Part shown: positions 38,093 to 48,720 of the stretch, one piece after another
Layout of the letters: every line of letters starts with the position of its first letter
Numbering within the stretch: the first letter of the stretch is position 1
NCBI RefSeq assembly: GCF_000526915.1
Contig: NZ_JAGZ01000009.1
Coordinates: forward strand, 62,001 to 126,000
Direction of reading: 5' to 3'
Length of the DNA: 64,000 nt
Source of the DNA: Mycobacterium genavense ATCC 51234
GTDB taxonomy: Bacteria > Actinomycetota > Actinomycetes > Mycobacteriales > Mycobacteriaceae
Translations under genes and position numbers: made by a program
The notes under the pieces: generated by a model
Told to the model about the DNA's origin: nothing
What the model saw: only the letters and a program-made list of their open reading frames with translations
Database searches by the model: none

Positions 38093-38779
38093 TCACGGAG
38101 GTCCGGCCTTGTAACCCACTCCTCGAACGGTCAACACCACAGTCGGGTTCTCCGGGTCTTTTTCGACCTTGGCCCGCAGGCGCTGGACGTGCACGTTCAC
38201 CAACCGGGTGTCCGCCGGGTGACGGTAGCCCCACACCTGTTCGAGCAGTACATCACGAGTAAACACCTGGCGCGGTTTGCGTGCCAGCGCCACCAGCAGG
38301 TCGAACTCCAGCGGGGTCAGCGAAATCTGCTCGCCGTTGCGGGTGACCTTGTGCGCCGGCACGTCGATCTCGACATCGGCGATCGAGAGCATCTCGGCCG
38401 GCTCGTCGTCGTTGCGCCGCAGCCGCGCCCGCACCCGGGCGACCAGCTCCTTGGGCTTGAACGGCTTCATGATGTAGTCGTCGGCGCCGGACTCCAGGCC
38501 CAGCACCACATCCACGGTGTCGGTCTTGGCGGTCAGCATCACGATCGGAACACCGGAGTCGGCGCGCAACACCCGGCACACGTCGATGCCGTTCATGCCC
38601 GGCAACATCAGGTCCAACAGCACCAGGTCGGGCCGCAGCTCGCGCACCGCGGTCAGAGCTTGGGTGCCGTCGCCGATGACCGCAGTGTCGAAGCCCTCCC
38701 CACGAAGAACGATGGTCAGCATCTCCGCGAGCGAAGCGTCGTCGTCGACGACCAAAATCCTTTGCCTCATGGAGTCCAT
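38093..38779 (-). CDS. mtrA: Response regulator MtrA
   Basis: 228-residue OmpR-family regulator, essential in M. tuberculosis, controlling division, DNA replication and cell-wall remodelling genes. The receiver domain has the acidic pocket VVDDD and phospho-acceptor Asp56 in LVLLDLMLPG. The C-terminal winged helix reads SLTPLEFDLLVALARKP and DTRLVNVHVQRLRAKVE. The ATG giving MDSMRQRILVVDDD matches the family start; a start 21 codons upstream is not supported. A tandem GTCAC site upstream of ripD in this window could be a target. Intact. Confidence 0.98.
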   Translation of the reverse strand: MDSMRQRILVVDDDASLAEMLTIVLRGEGFDTAVIGDGTQALTAVRELRPDLVLLDLMLPGMNGIDVCRVLRADSGVPIVMLTAKTDTVDVVLGLESGADDYIMKPFKPKELVARVRARLRRNDDEPAEMLSIADVEIDVPAHKVTRNGEQISLTPLEFDLLVALARKPRQVFTRDVLLEQVWGYRHPADTRLVNVHVQRLRAKVEKDPENPTVVLTVRGVGYKAGPP

Positions 38780-38881
38780 GGTGTCACCAGATCGGGACAA
38801 AACTGGGGCGCCACACGGGCGTTTCTCTTTCGATACGGGCAAATCGTGACAAATTTGTGCTGTTCGGCGGTTATTCGCGGC

Positions 38882-39514
38882 TCATTCGGAGACCAACTCG
38901 GCCGCCAGGCGGCCCGGATCGACGTCCGCGTCGACCACCAGCCAGCGCCCGCCCCAGCCGGCGTCGGCCAATCCGGCGTAGACCGCGCGGGTGCGCTGCT
39001 GCAGCTCGTCGTCGCGTTCGTAGCTGTCCCGCGGACGGCCCGGATCGTTTTCGGCGCGGCGCCGGGCCCGCTCTCCGGCAAGCTCGGCGGACACCCCGAG
39101 CAGCACCTGCCAGTCCGGCGCCGGCAGCCCGAGCCGGTGGAATTCCAGCTCGTGCACCCAGGCGGCGGCGTCCCCGGCCGCGTCCTGGTGCAGCCGCGCG
39201 GCGCTGTAGGCCGCGTTGGAGGCGACGTAGCGGTCGAGAATCAGCACGTCGTGATCGCGGCTCAGCGTGGCCATCTCGTCGATCGCACCCGCGCGGTCCA
39301 GCGCGAACAACATCGCCATCGCGTACACCGACGACGCCAGGTCCCCGTGCTCGCCGTGTAATGCCTCGGCCGCGACGTCGGCGGTCATCGACTGCCCGTA
39401 GCGCGGGAAGGCCATCGTCACCACCGACTTGCCGGCGGCTTCGAAGGCCTTGCGCAACCCCTCGGTCAGCGTCCGCTTGCCGGAGCCGTCGACGCCTTCG
39501 ATCGCGATCAGCAC
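38882..39514 (-). CDS. tmk: Thymidylate kinase
   Basis: 210-residue kinase converting dTMP to dTDP, essential for DNA synthesis. The P-loop EGVDGSGKRTL, the DR motif in LILDRYVASNAAYSAARL and the LID region (AENDPGRPRDSYERDDELQQ) are present and match the mycobacterial enzyme, including Arg after the P-loop lysine. Follows ahcY on the same strand, with mtrA downstream, as in Rv3246c-Rv3248c. Intact. Confidence 0.96.
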   Translation of the reverse strand: MLIAIEGVDGSGKRTLTEGLRKAFEAAGKSVVTMAFPRYGQSMTADVAAEALHGEHGDLASSVYAMAMLFALDRAGAIDEMATLSRDHDVLILDRYVASNAAYSAARLHQDAAGDAAAWVHELEFHRLGLPAPDWQVLLGVSAELAGERARRRAENDPGRPRDSYERDDELQQRTRAVYAGLADAGWGGRWLVVDADVDPGRLAAELVSE

Positions 39515-39575
39515 GGCGCGAGCCTAACGCCTCGTCGAATGCCCGGCCGGCCGCCCGCTCGGCGACCGGCGGTGC

Positions 39576-41033
<1,458 letters not shown>

Positions 41034-41134
41034 GGCGGGTCTGTTCCTTCTGCGGCTCAGGGGCTCAAGTGGATTTCGTTAGCTTGGGTATACGCTCGTC
41101 CGCCACTGTAATAGGCGCCGGTGAGCCCGCCAGG

Positions 41135-41740
41135 TCAGGGGATGTTGATGACGCCGTGACGTTCGGCAAAAGGTGTCATCAGACGGGCCAGATCGCGTGC
41201 GACGTCATGATCGGCCTCCGGCGGCATCGAGACGTAGCTCAACGCCAGCCGCACGATCGCGCGCGCCAGCACGCCGGCGTCCTCGTCGCTGGTCGCCACC
41301 CAGGTGGTGGTGAACGCCAGGGTCAGCCGCTCCGAGGCACGGGTGATGATCGGCGCGCTGTCGGTGGTGATGATCTGCAGCAGATCGGGCTTGGCGACCC
41401 CGCTGAGCAGGGAGATCACCAACGGGTCGGACGCCGACTCGGCGAAGAACGCCCGGAAGCCCTGCAGGAACGCTTCGAACATGTTGCCGACGTTGGCGTC
41501 CAGCGCGGTGTGCACGCTGTCGACCAGGCGATCGGCCAGGCGCAGGGCGTACCCCTGCGCCAGACCTTGCCGGGAGCCGAACTCGTTGTAGATGGTCTGC
41601 CGGCTGATGCCCGCGGCCCGGGCCACGTCGGAAAGCGTGATGGCCGACCAGTCCCGCGTCAGCAGCAAGTCGCGCATCGCGTCCAGCACCGAGTCACGCA
41701 GCAGCACGCGCGAGGCCTCGGCGTATGGAATCCGCTTCAC
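41135..41740 (-). CDS. TetR-family regulator of the alkane hydroxylase cluster (Rv3249c-like)
   Basis: About 201 residues. The N-terminal TetR helix-turn-helix reads AITLSDVARAAGISRQTIYN. The ligand-binding domain runs on to AERHGVINIP. The only conventional start in the conserved region is GTG at 41740 (VKRIPYAEASRVLLRD). It lies 26 bases after rubB on the same strand, so it ends the alkB-rubA-rubB-tetR operon, and a TetR-like dyad lies upstream of alkB. Probably represses the operon until fatty or alkane-like ligands bind. Intact. Confidence 0.88.
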   Translation of the reverse strand: MKRIPYAEASRVLLRDSVLDAMRDLLLTRDWSAITLSDVARAAGISRQTIYNEFGSRQGLAQGYALRLADRLVDSVHTALDANVGNMFEAFLQGFRAFFAESASDPLVISLLSGVAKPDLLQIITTDSAPIITRASERLTLAFTTTWVATSDEDAGVLARAIVRLALSYVSMPPEADHDVARDLARLMTPFAERHGVINIP

Positions 41741-41766
41741 AGGCGCGACATTAGTTGCTGAGGCCG

Positions 41767-41949
41767 TCAGGATCGAGCTACCTCGACCATCTCGAAGTCG
41801 GATTTCGCCGCGCCGCAATCCGGGCAGCTCCAGTCGTCGGGGATGTCGTCCCACCGGGTGCCGGGGGCGATGCCGTCCTCGGGCCAGCCCTTGGCCTCGT
41901 CGTATTCGAATCCGCACTGCACGCAGGCGAAAAGCTTGTAGTCGCTCAT
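41767..41949 (-). CDS. rubB: Rubredoxin RubB
   Basis: 60-residue iron protein carrying electrons from rubredoxin reductase to AlkB. Two C-x2-C motifs bind one iron: CVQCGFEYDEAKGWPEDGI and WSCPDCGAAKSDFE. The start overlaps the rubA stop by 4 bases (ATGA). Corresponds to Rv3250c. Intact and independent of the alkB-rubA fusion. Confidence 0.95.
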   Translation of the reverse strand: MSDYKLFACVQCGFEYDEAKGWPEDGIAPGTRWDDIPDDWSCPDCGAAKSDFEMVEVARS

Positions 41950-42128
41950 GAATTCACTCCTGATTCTTCCGACGCTTCGAAATCGACCTTTTCGAGCACC
42001 GCGCAATCGGGGCAACACCAGTAGTCGGGGATGTCGGCAAACGGCGTGCCTGCGGGAAACCCTTCCCGCGGAGCGCCTTTCGCCTCGTCGTAGGTGTAGC
42101 CGCAGCAGGGACAGCGGTAGACGCTCAT
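41946..42128 (-). CDS. rubA: Rubredoxin RubA (own start, also read as the tail of alkB)
   Basis: 60-residue rubredoxin starting MSVYRCPCCGYTYDEAKGAP, with a second cysteine pair in WCCPDCAVLEK. Corresponds to Rv3251c. In this sequence it is also in frame with the upstream alkB reading because of a 2-base loss near the alkB 3-prime end, so it may be made both as a free protein from its own ATG and as the C-terminal domain of an AlkB-rubredoxin fusion. Confidence 0.9.
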   Translation of the reverse strand: MSVYRCPCCGYTYDEAKGAPREGFPAGTPFADIPDYWCCPDCAVLEKVDFEASEESGVNS

Positions 42129-43367
42129 GCGTGCACCTTCTCGGGGGCTCCGTACTTCGCCAGCACCCGCGCGCATCCGGGGATGGATGTTGACCCTGGT
42201 GATGTCGCCGTCGTAGTGCGCCAGCACCCGGTGGTCCATCACCTTGCGCCACACCGCCGGGATGTAGGTCAGCGCGATCATCGACGCGTACCCGCTGGGG
42301 AGGTTGGGCGCACCGGCCATGCTGCGCAGCGTCTGGTAGCGCCGGGTGGGGTTGGCGTGGTGATCGCTGTGCCGCTGCAGGTGGTAGAGGAACAGGTTGG
42401 TGACGATGTGGTCGGAGTTCCAGCTGTGCACCGGGGCGCAGCGCTCGTAGCGGCCGTTGGCGTTGCGCTGCCGCAGCAGGCCGTAGTGCTCGAGGTAGTT
42501 GACGGTTTCCAGCAGCGAGAAGCCGAAGACGGCCTGGATGACGAGGAACGGAATCACGCCGACGCCGAAGACCGCGATCAGCGCGCCGAACAGCAGCACC
42601 GACATGGCCCAGGCGTTGAGCACGTCGTTGGACGCATACGTCCGCGGATCCCAGGGGCTGCGGCCGAGCCGGCGGATCCGTTGCGCCTCCAGCCGAACGG
42701 CCGAGCGCAGGCTGCCGAAGACGCTGCGGGGCCAGAACTCCCAGAACGTCTCGCCGAAGCGGGCCGACGCCGGGTCCTCGGGGGTGGAGACGCGCACGTG
42801 GTGGCCGCGGTTGTGCTCGATGTAGAAGTGGCCGTAGCCGGTCTGGGCCAGGGTGATCTTGGACAGCCAGCGCTCCAGCAAGTCCTTCTTGTGCCCCAGC
42901 TCGTGCGCGGTGTTGATGCCGACGCCGCCGAGCACCCTGACCGACAGCGCGACGCCGATCTTGCCGGCCCAGCCCAGGCCTGTTTCGAAGCCCAGCCAGC
43001 CCAGGTCCGACGCGGTGAACAGGTAGGCGCCCAGCACCACGCTGAGGTACTGGAACGGGATGTAGATGTAGGTGCAGTAGCGGTAGTACTTGTCGTTTTC
43101 CAGCCGCTCCATCACCTCGTCGGGCGGGTTCTGCCTATCCGGCCCGAACCGCAGATCCAGGATCGGCAGCACGATGTAGAGCAGGATCGGCCCGATCCAC
43201 AGCGGCACCTGCGCCGCGCCGTGCCAGCCGAGGTAGTTCAGTCCCCAGACGATCGGCAGCATCACGAACAGCGCCGTCGGCGGGATCAGCCCCATCAGCC
43301 ACAGGTAGCGCTTCTTGTCGCGCCACTCGGTTTCCCCGAGCTCCTGGGCTGGGATCTGTGTGGTCAT
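41946..43367 (-). CDS. alkB: Alkane 1-monooxygenase AlkB, fused in frame to rubredoxin A
   Basis: Membrane di-iron hydroxylase for terminal alkane oxidation. The His clusters are NTAHELGHKK, EHNRGHH and LQRHSDHH, plus NYLEHYG; about six transmembrane helices are present. The ATG at 43367 follows a perfect AAGGAGG site. Relatives end about MRARVLAKYGAPEKVHA with a stop at 42125-42127 overlapping the rubA ATG. Here a CG pair is missing from the CGCGCG run at about 42167-42175, which changes the last ~17 residues and removes the stop. The frame continues through MSVYRCPCC to the rubA end, giving 473 residues. Natural AlkB-rubredoxin fusions exist in other actinobacteria, so the product could work. 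Confidence 0.85.
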   Translation of the reverse strand: MTTQIPAQELGETEWRDKKRYLWLMGLIPPTALFVMLPIVWGLNYLGWHGAAQVPLWIGPILLYIVLPILDLRFGPDRQNPPDEVMERLENDKYYRYCTYIYIPFQYLSVVLGAYLFTASDLGWLGFETGLGWAGKIGVALSVRVLGGVGINTAHELGHKKDLLERWLSKITLAQTGYGHFYIEHNRGHHVRVSTPEDPASARFGETFWEFWPRSVFGSLRSAVRLEAQRIRRLGRSPWDPRTYASNDVLNAWAMSVLLFGALIAVFGVGVIPFLVIQAVFGFSLLETVNYLEHYGLLRQRNANGRYERCAPVHSWNSDHIVTNLFLYHLQRHSDHHANPTRRYQTLRSMAGAPNLPSGYASMIALTYIPAVWRKVMDHRVLAHYDGDITRVNIHPRMRAGAGEVRSPREGARMSVYRCPCCGYTYDEAKGAPREGFPAGTPFADIPDYWCCPDCAVLEKVDFEASEESGVNS

Positions 43368-43422
43368 ATGCCAAACCTCCTTGTGAGTCACACCACTTGA
43401 GGTTGGACAATACTGCCGTTTG

Positions 43423-43444
43423 CGTCTTGTATCTATACAAAACG
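43423..43444. promoter_or_regulatory. Inverted repeat upstream of alkB, likely TetR operator
   Basis: The core TTGTAT-CT-ATACAA (43427-43440) is a perfect 6-bp-arm dyad, extended by CGT/ACG flanks with one mismatch per side (43423-43444). It lies about 60 bases before the alkB start. Size and symmetry fit the TetR regulator encoded at the end of the same operon. Confidence 0.65.
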
Positions 43445-43467
43445 ACTGATTTGTAATCGAGCGTGGG

Positions 43468-44943
43468 CTACGTCGGTCGCGCGACCTCCCGGCGACCCTG
43501 CATCGAATGGCGATACCCGTAGCTGAGATAGATCGCGGTCCCCAGCGCCAGCCACACGGAGAACCGGACCCAGGTCAGCGCGGTGAGGTTGACCATCAGC
43601 CAGACACACGCGCAGATCGAGGCGATCGGCAGCACCGGCACCCACGGCGCCCGGAACCCGCGCTCCAGATCCGGGCGGGTCCGGCGCAGCACGATCACCC
43701 CGGCCGACACCAAAACGAACGCGAACAGCGTCCCGACGTTGACCATCTCCTCGAGCTTGCTGATCGGGAACACCGACGCCGTCGCCGCGATCACCAGCCC
43801 GACCAGCACGGTGATCCGCACCGGCGTCCCGCGTGAGCTCGTCTTGGCCAACGGCCGCGGCAACAACCCGTCGCGCGCCATCGCGAACAGCACCCGGCAC
43901 CCACCGAGCACCAGCACCATCACCACCGTGGTCAGCCCGGCCAGTGCCCCGACGGCGATGATCTTGCTCGCCCAACCGATCCCGTTGGCGGTGAACGCGG
44001 TGGCCAGGTTCGCCGCCTTGCCGCCGGGCATGGTTTTGAGCTGGGTGTAGGACACCATGCCGGACAGCACCACGGAGACCGCGATGTACAGCAAGGTGAC
44101 CACGCCCAGCGACGTCAAGATCCCCCGCGGCACGTCGCGCTGCGGATGTTTGGTTTCCTCGGCCATCGTCGCGACGATGTCGAATCCGATGAACGCGAAG
44201 AACACGATCGAGGCGCCAGCCAGCACGCCGTACCACCCGTAATGACTGCTGTGCGCCCCGGTCACCAGCGACAGCACCGACTGGTTGAGGCCGCTGGCCT
44301 CGTGCCCGGCTTCCGGCTTGGGGATGAACGGCGAGTAGTTGGCGGCCTTGATGTAGAAGACGCCGACCACCACGACGAAGATCACCACCGACACCTTGAT
44401 CGCGGTGATCACCGCCGAAATCCTCGACGACACCTTGGTACCCACGGCGACCAGCGTCGCCACCAGGAAGACGATCAGCAGCGCGCCCCAGTCGACATTG
44501 ATCGAGCCCAAAGTGATTGTGCCACCGGCAAATCCGAAAACCGACCCGAGATAACTCGACCAGCCCTTGGACACCACGGCGGCACCGATTGCCAATTCCA
44601 GCAACAGATTCCAGCCGATGATCCAGGCCAGGAACTCACCGAAGGTGGCGTAGGAGAAGGTGTACGCGCTGCCCGCGACGGGCAGTGTGGAGGCGAATTC
44701 GGCGTAACACAACGCCGCCAGCGCACAGGTGACCGCCGCGATCGCGAAGGAGATCCAGATCGCCGGGCCGGTGATGTCACCGGCGGTCGACGCGGTGACC
44801 GTGAAGATGCCGGCGCCGATCACCACGGCCACCCCGAACACCGTCAGGTCCCACCAGGTGAGCACCTTGCGCAGTCGGGTGTCGGGCTCGTCGGTGTCGG
44901 CGATGGACTGTTCGACTGACTTGGTGCGCCATCGGTTGGCCAT
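43468..44943 (-). CDS. APC-family amino acid/cation permease (Rv3253c-like)
   Basis: 491-residue transporter with about twelve to fourteen hydrophobic helices. The first helix carries the APC signature VVIGAGIFTVTASTAGDITGP, followed by FASTLPVAGSAYTFSYATFGE and the loop motif GFDIVATMAEETKHPQRDVPRGI. This cationic amino acid transporter-like group imports basic amino acids; the exact substrate is not readable. Lies upstream of alkB on the same strand with a 100-base gap that holds the dyad. Intact. Confidence 0.9.
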   Translation of the reverse strand: MANRWRTKSVEQSIADTDEPDTRLRKVLTWWDLTVFGVAVVIGAGIFTVTASTAGDITGPAIWISFAIAAVTCALAALCYAEFASTLPVAGSAYTFSYATFGEFLAWIIGWNLLLELAIGAAVVSKGWSSYLGSVFGFAGGTITLGSINVDWGALLIVFLVATLVAVGTKVSSRISAVITAIKVSVVIFVVVVGVFYIKAANYSPFIPKPEAGHEASGLNQSVLSLVTGAHSSHYGWYGVLAGASIVFFAFIGFDIVATMAEETKHPQRDVPRGILTSLGVVTLLYIAVSVVLSGMVSYTQLKTMPGGKAANLATAFTANGIGWASKIIAVGALAGLTTVVMVLVLGGCRVLFAMARDGLLPRPLAKTSSRGTPVRITVLVGLVIAATASVFPISKLEEMVNVGTLFAFVLVSAGVIVLRRTRPDLERGFRAPWVPVLPIASICACVWLMVNLTALTWVRFSVWLALGTAIYLSYGYRHSMQGRREVARPT

Positions 44944-45006
44944 CTGCCGCCCTCTCGTTAACGTCAGAAGTCATTGGACCGCACAGTACTGGGTACTCCC
45001 CCCCGG

Positions 45007-46422
45007 ATGCCGGAATCCGCAGACCCGCGAGACCACGCGGTGGTGATCGGCGCGAGCATCGCGGGGCTGTGCGCCGCGCGGGTGCTCTCGGATGTGTATT
45101 CGCAGGTCAGTGTCTACGAGCGGGACGACCTGCCGCCCGCCCCGGCTAATCGGGCGGCGACTCCGCAGGATCGGCATCTGCATTTGCTGATGGCGCGCGG
45201 GGCCGCCGAATTCGACACCCTGTTTCCGGGCCTGCTCGAGGACATGGTGGCCGCCGGCGTGCCGATGCTGGAGAATCGCCCGGACTGCATCCACCTGGGC
45301 GCCGCGGGTCATGTCCTGGGAACGGGTCACACGCTGCGCGACGAGTTCACCGCGTACGTGCCCAGCCGGCCGCATCTCGAGTGGCAGTTGCGCAGCCGCG
45401 TGCTGGACATCGACAACGTAAAGATCCTGCGGCGATCGGTCGCCGAACCGCGGTTCGACCCGGCGCGCCAGCGGGTGACCGGGGTGCTGCTGGACCCGGT
45501 CGACGGCGCCGAACCGGACTTGGTGCCGGCCGACCTCGTCGTCGACGCGGCGGGTCGGGGCACCCGGCTGCCGGTGTGGTTGACGCAGTGGGGATATCGG
45601 CGGCCGACCGAGCAAACCCTGGACCTCGGCATCAGCTACGCCAGCCACCAGTTCCGCATCCCGGAGGGGTTGATCGCGGCGAAGGTGGTGGTGGCGGGCG
45701 CCTCCCACGACCAGTCGCTGGGCATGGGCATGCTGTGCTACGAGGACGGCACCTGCGTGCTGACCACCTTCGGCGTGGCCGGCGCCAAGCCGCCGACAAC
45801 CTTCCCGGAGATGGTCGCGCTGGCCATCGCACTACTCCCGGCGCATTTCATTGAGGTGCTGACGAACGCCGAACCCGTTGGCGCACCGGCATTTCACGCG
45901 TTCCCGGCCAGCAGATGGCGCCGCTACGACAAGCTGGACCGGTTTCCGGCCGGAATCATCCCCCTCGGCGACGCGGTGGCCAGCTTCAATCCCACCTTCG
46001 GGCAAGGCATGACGATGACGTCACTGCAGGCCGGTCATCTGCGGCAGGCATTGCGGTCCGCGGACGGCGACCTGGCCGCTCGACTCAATCGGGCGACCGC
46101 CAAGACCACGTATCCGGTGTGGACGATGAACGCGATCGGCGACGTCGCTTTCCACCACGCCGGCGCTCGTGATCCGATCCCCTGGTAGTGGCGGCCGTCG
46201 GGAGCGCTGTTCGATCAATTCCTCGGCGCCGCCGAAACCGAACCCGTTCTCGCCGAATGGTTTTTGCGCCGGTTCTCGCTGCTCGACAGCCTCTACATGG
46301 TTCCGCCGCCGCGGATCATCGGCCGGACCATCACTCACAACCTGCGGCTGTGCCTGCGTGACCGCCGCAAATCGCGCCGCGCCGGCAGCGAACCGGCCGT
46401 CACAAACCCACTGTCGCCCTGA
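45007..46422 (+). pseudogene. FAD-dependent monooxygenase (Rv3254-like), internal amber stop
   Basis: A flavoprotein of the squalene-epoxidase/geranylgeranyl-reductase-like type: VVIGASIAGLCAARVLSD (dinucleotide motif), DLVVDAAGRGTRLPVWL, and FPAGIIPLGDAVASFNPTFGQGM (second FAD motif). At 46186-46188 a TAG interrupts DPIPW and WRPSGALFDQFLGAAETEP; translation past it continues in frame to a normal end (about 471 residues in all). A single TGG-to-TAG change explains it. The truncated 393-residue form keeps both FAD motifs but lacks about 78 C-terminal residues. The end overlaps the convergent manA stop by 23 bases. Confidence 0.85.
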
Positions 46423-47626
46423 ACAATTTGGCGGGTTCGTGTGCGACCAACCCCACCGGGCCGTCGTCGGCCGCGACCCAGGCGGCCATGCCCCGCTCCA
46501 GTTTGAGTGAGCCGGATTTCCCGTGTACCACCGCAGAACCCTCGGTGCACAACAAGATCTGCGGACCGTCGTGGTTCGGCGACGCGTCGACCTCGTGGCC
46601 CAGATGCTCACCCTCGAGCGTCAGCAGGGCGACCGCGAACTCCTCGGCCGGGGTTTTGTAGATCAGCCCGAGCCCCTTGCGGTGGACCTTCGGCCGCAAC
46701 TGCGCCTCGGCGGTCGGTGCGAAGTCCAGCACCCGCAACAACTCGGGCACGTCGACGTGCTTGGGGGTCAGTCCGCCGCGTAACACGTTGTCGGAGTTAG
46801 CCATAACCTCGATCGCGAACCCGCGCAGATAAGTGTGCAGGTTGCCGGCCGGGATGTACAGCGCGTCGCCCGCGGCCAGGCTGATCCGGTTGAGCAACAA
46901 CGAAGCCAGCACCCCGGCGTCGCCGGGGTAGCGTTCGCCGAGTTCCAGCACCGTCTTGGCCTCGGCCGCGAATTCCGTTGCGCCGGAGCTGACGTACTGA
47001 ATGGCGCCGTCGATCACCGCGGACACCAGCACGTCGATGTCGGGCTGCGGCGCGGTGATCCAGGTGGTGAACAGCGCGCGCAGACCGTCGGCGTCGGACT
47101 GGTCGTTCAGCAGTTCGAGGTAGGGATCGAGGTCGGTGACGGTCAACGCCCGCAGCAACTCGACGGTGCGCGACGCCTGACGAAACCCGGCGAGCGCCTC
47201 GAATGACTGCAGTGCCACCAGCAATTCGGGCTTGTGCGAGGTGTCGCGGTAGTTGCGGACCGGCGAGGCCACCGGGATGCCCAACTTTTCCTCGCGCAGG
47301 TAGCCCTCGATGGCTTGTTCGGCACTCGGATGCGCCTGCAGCGACAGCGGTTCGTCGGCGGCGAGCACCTTGACCAAGAACGGCAGCACGTCACCGAACC
47401 GGTCGCGCGACGCGGAGCCGAGCTGTCCCTCCGGATCGGCGGTCACCGCATCCAGCAACGAGACCTCGCCGTGCTCGGTTTCCAGAAAGGCCGGATCCCC
47501 CGGATGCGCGCCGAACCAGAGCTCGGCCTCGGGGTGAGCCGCGGGCACCGGACGCCCGGTGAATTCGGCGATGGCCGTGCGCGACCCCCACGCATACGTC
47601 CGTACGGCACCGCGAAGCTGTTCCAC
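46400..47626 (-). CDS. manA: Mannose-6-phosphate isomerase
   Basis: 408-residue type I phosphomannose isomerase, zinc-dependent, linking fructose-6-P to mannose-6-P for mannolipids and lipoarabinomannan. The conserved signature is in LQAHPSAEQA and KPELLVAL (zinc ligands), with DALYIPAGNLHTYLRG and MANSDNVLRGGLTPKHVD. Upstream partner of Rv3256c-like and pmm genes on the same strand. Corresponds to Rv3255c. Intact. Confidence 0.95.
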   Translation of the reverse strand: MEQLRGAVRTYAWGSRTAIAEFTGRPVPAAHPEAELWFGAHPGDPAFLETEHGEVSLLDAVTADPEGQLGSASRDRFGDVLPFLVKVLAADEPLSLQAHPSAEQAIEGYLREEKLGIPVASPVRNYRDTSHKPELLVALQSFEALAGFRQASRTVELLRALTVTDLDPYLELLNDQSDADGLRALFTTWITAPQPDIDVLVSAVIDGAIQYVSSGATEFAAEAKTVLELGERYPGDAGVLASLLLNRISLAAGDALYIPAGNLHTYLRGFAIEVMANSDNVLRGGLTPKHVDVPELLRVLDFAPTAEAQLRPKVHRKGLGLIYKTPAEEFAVALLTLEGEHLGHEVDASPNHDGPQILLCTEGSAVVHGKSGSLKLERGMAAWVAADDGPVGLVAHEPAKLFRATVGL

Positions 47627-47634
47627 TTGTCTAT

Positions 47635-48720
47635 CTATCTCCGCACCAGTCTCAAGTAAACGGCGGCCATCTCCAGCCGAACGGCCAATACTGCCAGTTG
47701 CTGCTCGGGGCGCCCGGCACCGCCCGGCTCGCGCGCCGGTCCGGCCGGGTCGGGCAGCTCGGGCACCTCCTCGGCCGCGATCAGAAAGACGCCGTCGAGC
47801 CCGGCCACCCGCGCCGCGGCCACCGTCCGGTCGGTGGACAACGTCAGCGCCAGCACCCGCAGTCGCTGCGGCAACGGCCCGTCGATCTCCTCATCGTGGA
47901 ACAGTGCGTCGACCGACGACGTGCTCTCGCCGAATTCGCGCAGTGCCACAACGGCATCGGCCAGCCCGCTGGCCGCGACGACCTGGTGGGCGATCCGCAG
48001 CAGCGTCGAACTGCCGTGCCGGGCCAGCGCCAGCGTCGCGGCGTCGTCACCGGCCAGGGCGACCGGGTGCTCGGACAGCCGGGCGGCGATCGTCTTGGCC
48101 GGGTTGGTGAACAGCTCTCGGCCCGCGCTGTTGCGCAGCGCCTCGGCATCCAGCTCGTCGGCGAGCGTCGGCAGGTCGATGTCCGGTCGCGGGTCCACCG
48201 TCTGCAGCGTGGCCAGGCCGGCGGCCAGGTACCGGCACAGCCCGAACTCGTCGGGAACCCACAGTCGCGGCGCCAGCACCGCAACGCGGCCGGCGGTGGA
48301 GTCGCGCAGCGGCCCTTCATACGGCGCGACGACGACCACCCGCGCCCCGCGGCGCACCCCGGTCGCGGCGGCACCGACCAGGGCCGGGTCGCCGGAGTCG
48401 TCGCCCGCGACGATCAGCACGTCGAGCGGTCCCACCCACGGCGAGGCCTCGCTGACGAGCGTGATCGGCGCCGACGCCGCGCCGCCCTGCGTCGCGGCCA
48501 GCATCGCCCCGGCCGTCTCGGCGGTCCCGCGTCCGGCCACCCAGATCACGCTGCGCGGGCGGTCGCCGGTGCGCAGCGAGTCCAGCTCGCCTTCGTCGGC
48601 CGCCGCGGCGATCGCGCGCACCTGCGCGCCGGCCGACGAGGCGGACCGCAACAGGCCCTGCCGGTCGGCGGCGATCAGGCCGTCGGTGTCCTCGAGGTCG
48701 ATCGCCCGGGTGGCGTTCAC
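47635..48720 (-). CDS. SIS-like/TobH-type conserved protein (Rv3256c-like)
   Basis: 361-residue protein conserved between pmm and manA in actinobacteria. It begins MNATRAIDLEDTDGLIAADRQGLL. It resembles the phosphoglucose/phosphomannose isomerase-like family with SIS-type segments (RSVIWVAGRGTAETAG, VGPLDVLIVAGDDSGD, GARVVVVAPYEGPLRDS), but the catalytic residues are unclear. It is coupled to pmm (4-base overlap), suggesting a role in mannose phosphate metabolism that remains undefined. Intact. Confidence 0.8.
   Translation of the reverse strand: MNATRAIDLEDTDGLIAADRQGLLRSASSAGAQVRAIAAAADEGELDSLRTGDRPRSVIWVAGRGTAETAGAMLAATQGGAASAPITLVSEASPWVGPLDVLIVAGDDSGDPALVGAAATGVRRGARVVVVAPYEGPLRDSTAGRVAVLAPRLWVPDEFGLCRYLAAGLATLQTVDPRPDIDLPTLADELDAEALRNSAGRELFTNPAKTIAARLSEHPVALAGDDAATLALARHGSSTLLRIAHQVVAASGLADAVVALREFGESTSSVDALFHDEEIDGPLPQRLRVLALTLSTDRTVAAARVAGLDGVFLIAAEEVPELPDPAGPAREPGGAGRPEQQLAVLAVRLEMAAVYLRLVRR

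Noticed and set aside
41034..41134. Possible S-adenosylhomocysteine riboswitch before ahcY
   Set aside because: The region is only about 100 bases and shows no recognisable SAH-riboswitch core; such elements are not typical of mycobacteria.
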